Positions 58,390 through 64,000 of a DNA stretch of 64,000 nt are shown here, in pieces (position 1 is the stretch's first letter; each line of letters opens with the position of its first letter). This DNA is from Stictocephala bisonia. Lineage: Eukaryota; Arthropoda; Insecta; Hemiptera; Membracidae. Location: positions 1,586,413-1,650,412 of the forward strand of contig JAQJVL010000111.1 in NCBI GenBank assembly GCA_035578905.1, in the 5' to 3' direction. Made by a program: the position numbers and the translations under genes. The notes beneath the pieces are model-generated. The model was not told the DNA's origin and made no database searches. It worked only from the letters and a program-made list of their open reading frames with translations.

Positions 58390-60200
58390 TTTGTATTTTT
58401 ATAGACAATGAATATTTAGCTAAGCTAGTTGCCAAGTTGTTACTCGCGTGAAGGCAGCCATAACCAACAGTCACTGTCCTCAGCCGGCTATATCTCTATT
58501 GATATCTCCTTAAAAAACCTTTTGACAATGTATATTTATTTCAGCTAGTTGCCAAGTTGTTACTCGCGTGAAGGCAGCAATAACCAACAGTCACATTCCT
58601 CAGTCGGCTATATCTCTGTTGATATCTTCCTTAAAAAACCTTGTGACAATGTAGACTATATTTATTTAAGCTAGTTGCCAAGTTGTTACTTGCTAGAAGG
58701 CAGCCATAACCAACAGTCACAGTCCTCAGCCGGTTCTATCTCTGTTGATATCTTCCCAACAAACCTTGTGACAATGTATATTTATTTAAGCTAGTTGCCA
58801 AGTTGTTACTTGCTAGAAGGCAGCCATAACCAACAGTCACAGTCCTCAGCCAGTTCTATCTCTTTTGATATCTTCCCAACAAACCTTGTGACAATGAATA
58901 TTTAGCTAAGCTAGTTGCTAAGTTGTTACTCGCGTGAAGGCAGCCATAACTAACAGTCCTCAACCGGCTATATCTCTATTGATATCTCCCTAAAAAAACC
59001 TTGTGACAATGAATATTTAGCTAAGCTAGTTGCCAAGTTGTTACTCGCGTGAAGGCAGCCATAACCAACAGTCACAGTCCTCAGTCGGTTCTATCTCTGT
59101 TGATATCTCCCTAAGAAACCTTGTGACAATAAATATTTAGTTAAGCTAGTTGCCAAGCTGTTACTCGCGTGAAGGCAGCCATAACCAACAGTCACATTCC
59201 TCAGTCGGCTATATCTCTGTTGATATCTTCCTTAAAAAACCTTGTGACAATGTAGACTATATTTATTTAAGCTAGTTGCCAAGCTGTTACTTGCTAGAAG
59301 GCAGCCATAACCAACAGTCACAGTCCTCAGCCGGTTCTATCTCTGTTGATATCTTCCCAACAAACCTTGTGACAATGTATATTTATTTAAGCTAGTTGCC
59401 AAGTTGTTACTTGCTAGAAGGCAGCCATAACCAACAGTCACAGTCCTCAGCCAGTTCTATCTCTTTTGATATCTTCCCAACAAACCTTGTGACAATGAAT
59501 ATTTAGCTAAGCTAGTTGCTAAGTTGTTACTCGCGTGAAGGCAGCCATAACCAACAGTCCTCAACCGGCTATATCTCTATTGATATCTCCCTAAAAAACC
59601 TTGTGACAATGAATATTTAGCTAAGCTAGTTGCCAAGTTGTTACTTGCGTGAAGGCAGCCATAACCAACAGTCACAGTCCTCAGTCGGTTCTATCTCTGT
59701 TGATATCTCCCTAAGAAACCTTGTGACAATAAATATTTAGTTAAGCTAGTTGCCAAGCTGTTACTCGCGTGAAGGCAGGCCATAACCAACAGTCACAGTC
59801 CTCAGCCGGTTCTATCTCTGTTGATATCTTCCCAACAAACCTTGTGACAATGAATATTTAGTTAAGCTAGTTGCCAAGTTGTTACTTGCTAGAAGGCAGC
59901 CATAACCAACAGTCACAGTCCTCAGCCGGTTCTATCTCTGTTGATATCTTCCCAACAAACCTTGTGACAATGAATATTTAGTTAAGCTAGTTGCCAAGTT
60001 GTTACTTGCTAGAAGGCAGCCATAACCAACAGTCACAGTCCTCAGTCGGTTCTATCTCTGTTGATATCTTCCCAACAAACCTTGTGACAATGAATATTTA
60101 GTTAAGCTAGTTGCCAAGTTGTTACTCGCGTGAAGGCAGCCATAACCAACAGTCCTCAACCGGTTATATCTCTATTGATATCTCCCTGACAACCCTTGCG
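58390..60200. repeat. 120-bp tandem array, about 15 units
   Basis: gctagttgccaagttgttac recurs about every 119-126 bp from 58424 to 60107, followed by aaggcagccataaccaacag, a variable cctcagccggttctatctct, gttgatatct and aaaccttgtgacaatg. A block of five units is itself duplicated with an offset of about 601 bp (58591 and 59191 both begin the acattcctcagtcggctata variant). Confidence 0.95.
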
Positions 60201-60584
60201 GCAATAAATATTTCGAGAAGTATTCAAGGGCTGTTTTGCACGCGAGGCGCCCAATTAGCCTCACTCGGTTTGCGTGCTACCCATTTCCTCCCCTCCCCCT
60301 TCACAACCTTGATTAACACATCCACCCTCGATGATTAGGCAATTTCCTTAACCCTGTTTACTTCGAGTTGGCAAGTTTATAGTTTTTGCCAGTCAATCCT
60401 TTTCCTTTTACTCGTTCTAGTGACATGAAATATCTTACAACTAACTCTTCAACTTTAATTAATTATAAGGCCTTTGTTAAAATGTTCTATTTACTGATAT
60501 TTTATTGTGGGAAGTACTTTTTCTATCTTATTTTTTTGTAAATTATGCAAAATTAACAACAATGCTTGTGTTCATTGTTGACCT
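60201..60584. other. Spacer after the 120-bp array
   Basis: 60205-60340 is GC-richer (cgcgaggcgcccaattagcc; cccctcccccttc). A short frame crossing from the array into it is not supported as coding. Confidence 0.5.
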
Positions 60585-60780
60585 CTAAAACAACTTTTTA
60601 AACACCATTAATAAATCGACACATAAGAACATCAAGCTCTGAATTCGTGTTCCATAGTAAGTGACCTCTATTTTACTGCATACTCTACAATAATTCCGAC
60701 GTTTGGTCTCCTTGAAGGCAACCATTTCAATGTGGATATTGACTATGGCAAAGAAGAGCATATACTTTGAAAATGGTTGT
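60585..60780 (-). pseudogene. Possible piggyBac-type transposase C-terminal cysteine-rich domain
   Basis: The 79-codon minus-strand frame ends in FKETKRRNYCRVCSK, TYYGTRI, FLCVD and FKKLF, matching the layout of piggyBac C-terminal zinc-binding domains (KRRxCxVC...TxYxCxxC...LCVxxCFxxFH). Only the first CxxC and the LCV Cys are preserved. The second pair and the final His are lost or shifted, and nothing upstream resembles the catalytic part. Tentative, but consistent with the TTAA-flanked segment elsewhere in the window. Confidence 0.4.
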
Positions 60781-60821
60781 AAAAGTCTGAAACATCCGGA
60801 ACCATTGTATCTAGTGTGCAC

Positions 60822-61224
60822 GATGAAGTCAACACCAGAAGATCACGAGACTGTATATAGTATAAATTCATGAACATATTACAAAATTCTGGGATAAGTA
60901 CAACAAATTATGTATCTTGGTCAGATAATCCTAGGTTTCGTCCTAAACTACGCATAATGTTAATTAAACTCATGCCGAGTCATATAAATCGTTCACGTGT
61001 AGAGTGGAGTGTTCAAGTATCACTGGCGATGTCCAGTGTGTAGCCTAACAGAGAAAATGCTTTAATTAGAATGAAGATGAATTGGTTACAAGATAATATC
61101 ATTTTTGCGAGTAATTTTCATTTTCTTAGTTTTATTTCTTTGAGAAAATATCAGTTTGTTCATAAAGAAACTCATTGTTCTGTACTATAGACTAACTTAT
61201 TGTTTCACAATTTAATTAACTTAT
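60822..61224. other. AT-rich spacer, nothing recognised
   Basis: Unique sequence leading into the 36-bp array. Confidence 0.6.
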
Positions 61225-62430
61225 TTAAGTGTATAGGAGGTTAGGTGGGTTGATACCACTGTATGTGTATGGGAGGGCAGGTTTGTTGGAACCACTGCCC
61301 GTTTATGGGGGGACGAGTGAGTTGATACCACTACACGTATATGGGGGGGGGGGGCGGGTTGGTTGGTTCCACTGCACGTCTATGGCGGGGTTTGCTGGTT
61401 GGATGATACCACTGAACGTGTATAGGGGGCTGGTTGGTTGATACCACTGAACGTGAATGGGGGGCTGGTTGGTTGATACCACTGAACGTGTATGGGGTGG
61501 CTGGTTAGATGATACCACTGAACGTGTATGGGGAGGGCTAGTTGGTTGATACCACTGCACGTGTATGGGGGGGTTGGTTGGTTGATACCACTGAACGTGT
61601 TTGGGGAGGGCGGGTTGGTTGATACCACTGCACGTGTATGGGGGGGGCTGGTTGGTTGATACCTCTGAACGTATATGGGGGGGGGCTGGTTGGTTGATAC
61701 CACTGCACGTGTATTGGGGGCTGGTTGGTTGGTACCACTGAACGTGTATGGGGGGGCTGGTTGGTTGATACCACTGCACGTATATTGGAGGGCTGGTTGG
61801 TTGGTACCACTGAACGTGTTAGGGGAGGGCGGGTTAGTTGGTATCACTGCACGTGTATGGTTGGGTGGATGGGTCAATACCACTGTATATGTATGGGTGG
61901 GTGGGTGGGTCAATACCATTGTAGGTGTATGGGAAGGGTGGGTTGGTTAGTACCACTGCACGTCTATGGGGGGGGGGATTTGATACCATTACGCGTGTAT
62001 GGGAGGGCTGGTTGGTTGGTACCACTGAAGGTGTATGGGAGGGCTGGTTGGTAGGTACCACTGAACGTGTATGGGAGGGCTGGTTGGTTGGTGCCACTGA
62101 ATGTGTATGGGAGGGCTGGTTGGTTGATATCACTGAATGTGTATGGGAGGGCTGGTTGGTTGATACTACTGCACGTGTATGGGAGGGCTGGTTGGTTGTT
62201 ACCACTGAACGTGTATGGGAGGGCTGGTTGGTTGATACTACTGCACGTGTATGGGAGGGCTGGTTGGTTGTTACCACTGTACGTGTATGGGAGGGTTGGT
62301 TGGTTGGTACCACTGAATGTGTATGGGAGGGCTGGTTGGTTGGTACCACTGAATGTGTATGGAAGAGCTGGTTACTTAGTACCACTGAATGTGTATGGGT
62401 GGGTGGGTGGATCACATTACACTGTATGTT
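61225..62430. repeat. G-rich 36-bp tandem array, about 33 units
   Basis: The unit is gggctggttggttgatacca plus ctgaacgtgtatggga, 36 bp, with runs of 3 to 10 G at the junction. The left half is more variable (g-run length shifts the period), the right half (61980-62400) is very regular. Since 36 is divisible by three, frames such as YGRAGWLVPLNV on plus and HTRSVVSTNQPP on minus stay open. They are by-products. Confidence 0.95.
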
Positions 62431-64000
62431 TGTGTGGGAGGGATGTCATTACTGCACATGTATGCATGGGTGAAAGGTCATCACCAATGCTCATGTAATA
62501 GTGGGCAGATATATTACTGTGTGACTGGTGTGTTATAGTTCCCAACTTCTAGTTCAAATGTTTGCTCAAAATTAAAGTGATATTCTATATCCGATAGAAA
62601 TTTTACCGAAATTGTCTTGAAAATTCTGTCCAGTTTGCGTTGAAATTTTTTGTAATTGTCTGGATATTAACATTTATAATATAGTTGTTATCAAGAATAA
62701 CTGTGGATATTTAAAATTGAACGTTTCATTTTGCTCATATTAATCAACTTTGTTGCATTTTTACCATAACATAATATAATTACTTTATAAGCATAGTATT
62801 TAGTGTTATTAAGTATATACTATGTCTATGCTATTTTAAAATAAGTTAGTAATAAAGTTAGGTTTAAAAGAATCGTCAATTCATCCTCATAAAAAGTGTA
62901 AGATAGGTTACCAATAGTGGATTTGTAAGACTTTAGTTAGGAATTCTGGTATATTACCATTGAATGCAGATGAAATAACAAGGTCGACCTATAAGGCGAG
63001 CGGCGTACCCCCGAAATTATGACCTTTACCCCTAACTGCGTGGTTACAGGGTAAATTTGGTATCAAAATATTTGTCACAAAAAACAGCACAACTTCTTCC
63101 TCTGTCATTTTTCGATTGGAGTGGGGGAAAACTGTTATTTCGTGGAAAATGCGCCTTTTTTGCGCTGTTTCGTTTTTTCGACTTTTAAGCTTTATCTCTC
63201 TCTCATTTCTTCCCTAATTGACCGATCTGGATAATTCTTTCATATAATTGTTCAGTGATGTCTCCCCTTTATATGAGCATGAATGAAATTTTTCTGCAAC
63301 TTGTATTTCTAGAAATATTCCAGCAAGACCCCTGTAATAGTGGTGAAACGATTCTTTCGTTTCAAATCGAAAAAGAGTCGAGGGAATTTCTGAAAATTGA
63401 AATTTACTATATGTCAGTATCAAGCTGATAAACAGAGGAAGTTTTCCCAAAAGATTTGAAGGTTACACATCCATCTGTCTTTGAGAAACATCAGGTTGAA
63501 GTTGAGCCGCGGGCCCGGCCTACGCCCGGCCAGCGCTCGACGCCCCGCGTCGTGGAGCCGATCAAGTCCTTCTCGTGTGCAGGTTGATGTTCTGAGATTT
63601 TTTAGGGATCTGCAGATCTGATCAACAATATCTGACTTCTTTTTCGATGTTTCTTGATCTTGAGCATTAAAAATCGCGCATTCACTGATCTATTATGAAA
63701 ATAAAATAATAAAAAATTATAATCAGCGAAATTCCCTCCCGATTGTAATTTTGAGAAAGAATCATGAAATATTGTGCAGGTGTATAAAAATGTATAATTG
63801 GCTATCTTTGCGATAAATGGAAATTCATCACTTTTAAAATTTATTCTTTCGCGCCAGAACGTCCGAGCGGTGGACGAACGTGTTTGATCTTGCATGTTAA
63901 CGTCGCGACAATTCACTTTGCTGATTGTGTTTGTTCTGTGTTCTACCGCGATACAAAACGTATGTGTTTTCGGGGTAAAACATTCAGCTTATTGTGATTT
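62431..64000. other. Unique sequence with a CpG-rich block, no gene recognised
   Basis: 62500-62960 is AT-rich. From about 62985 composition changes. 63505-63570 is a compact CpG/GC block with ccgcgggcccggcc and cgacgccccgcgtcg. Minus frames at 63214-63450 (78 codons) and 63602-63916 (104 codons) match no family I recognise. The stretch 62985-64000 could be one repeat or gene-proximal region continuing past the window. Confidence 0.45.

Noticed and set aside
61229..62498. Trp/Gly-rich and Thr/Asn/Pro-rich frames in the 36-bp array
   Set aside because: Both strands are open because the unit is 12 codons; interruptions follow G-run length changes.

Overview
The window looks like a piece of a repeat-dense, AT-rich animal nuclear genome, most likely an insect or other arthropod. 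The reasons are spliced-type coding fragments with GT..AG boundaries, several 5'-truncated or decayed Jockey/CR1-like and R1-like non-LTR retrotransposons, hAT-like, piggyBac-like and Tc1/mariner-like (IS630 group) remnants, and very large minisatellites. There is no bacterial gene density, no operon and no ribosome-binding-site pattern. The exact taxon cannot be read from the sequence.

Layout. 1-710: end of a 69-bp tandem array. 1595-3390: CpG-rich array of about 72-bp units. 5271-5580: hAT-like MITE, followed by a candidate minus-strand exon (5684-5900). 6205-19835: a 13.6-kb array of a 33-bp unit with kilobase-scale higher-order duplications. 20565-21640: 109-bp repeats split by a CpG-rich insertion. 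22.7-25.2 kb: a small palindromic MITE, a dispersed repeat, a candidate minus-strand exon and a non-LTR endonuclease fragment. 25.2-30 kb: AT-rich, almost featureless. 30067-30879: hAT-type element with a perfect 8-bp target duplication, next to a SINE-like fragment. 32357-33725: catalytically dead non-LTR RT. 34.5 kb: CCAAT/TATA promoter-like block. 36120-37525: transposase pseudogene whose middle has expanded into a 56-bp minisatellite. 40149-42181: TA-flanked element with inverted arms of about 440 bp, carrying a nested hAT MITE. 42783-43245: retrotransposon 3' end. 44806-49224: possible TTAA-flanked non-autonomous element. 49440-50130 (minus) and 53240-55749 (plus): decayed non-LTR ORF2 copies. 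58390-60200: 120-bp array. 60585-60780: possible piggyBac cysteine-rich C-terminus. 61225-62430: G-rich 36-bp array.

Host genes. The best evidence for a host gene is a set of minus-strand exon candidates between about 58.3 and 52.5 kb: a 56-bp exon, a 36-bp micro-exon, a 198-bp exon, and a terminal exon with stop codon and AATAAA signal. These lie around a plus-strand retrotransposon. None of the predicted proteins could be named. The long open frames inside the satellites are by-products of unit lengths divisible by three and are not annotated as genes.
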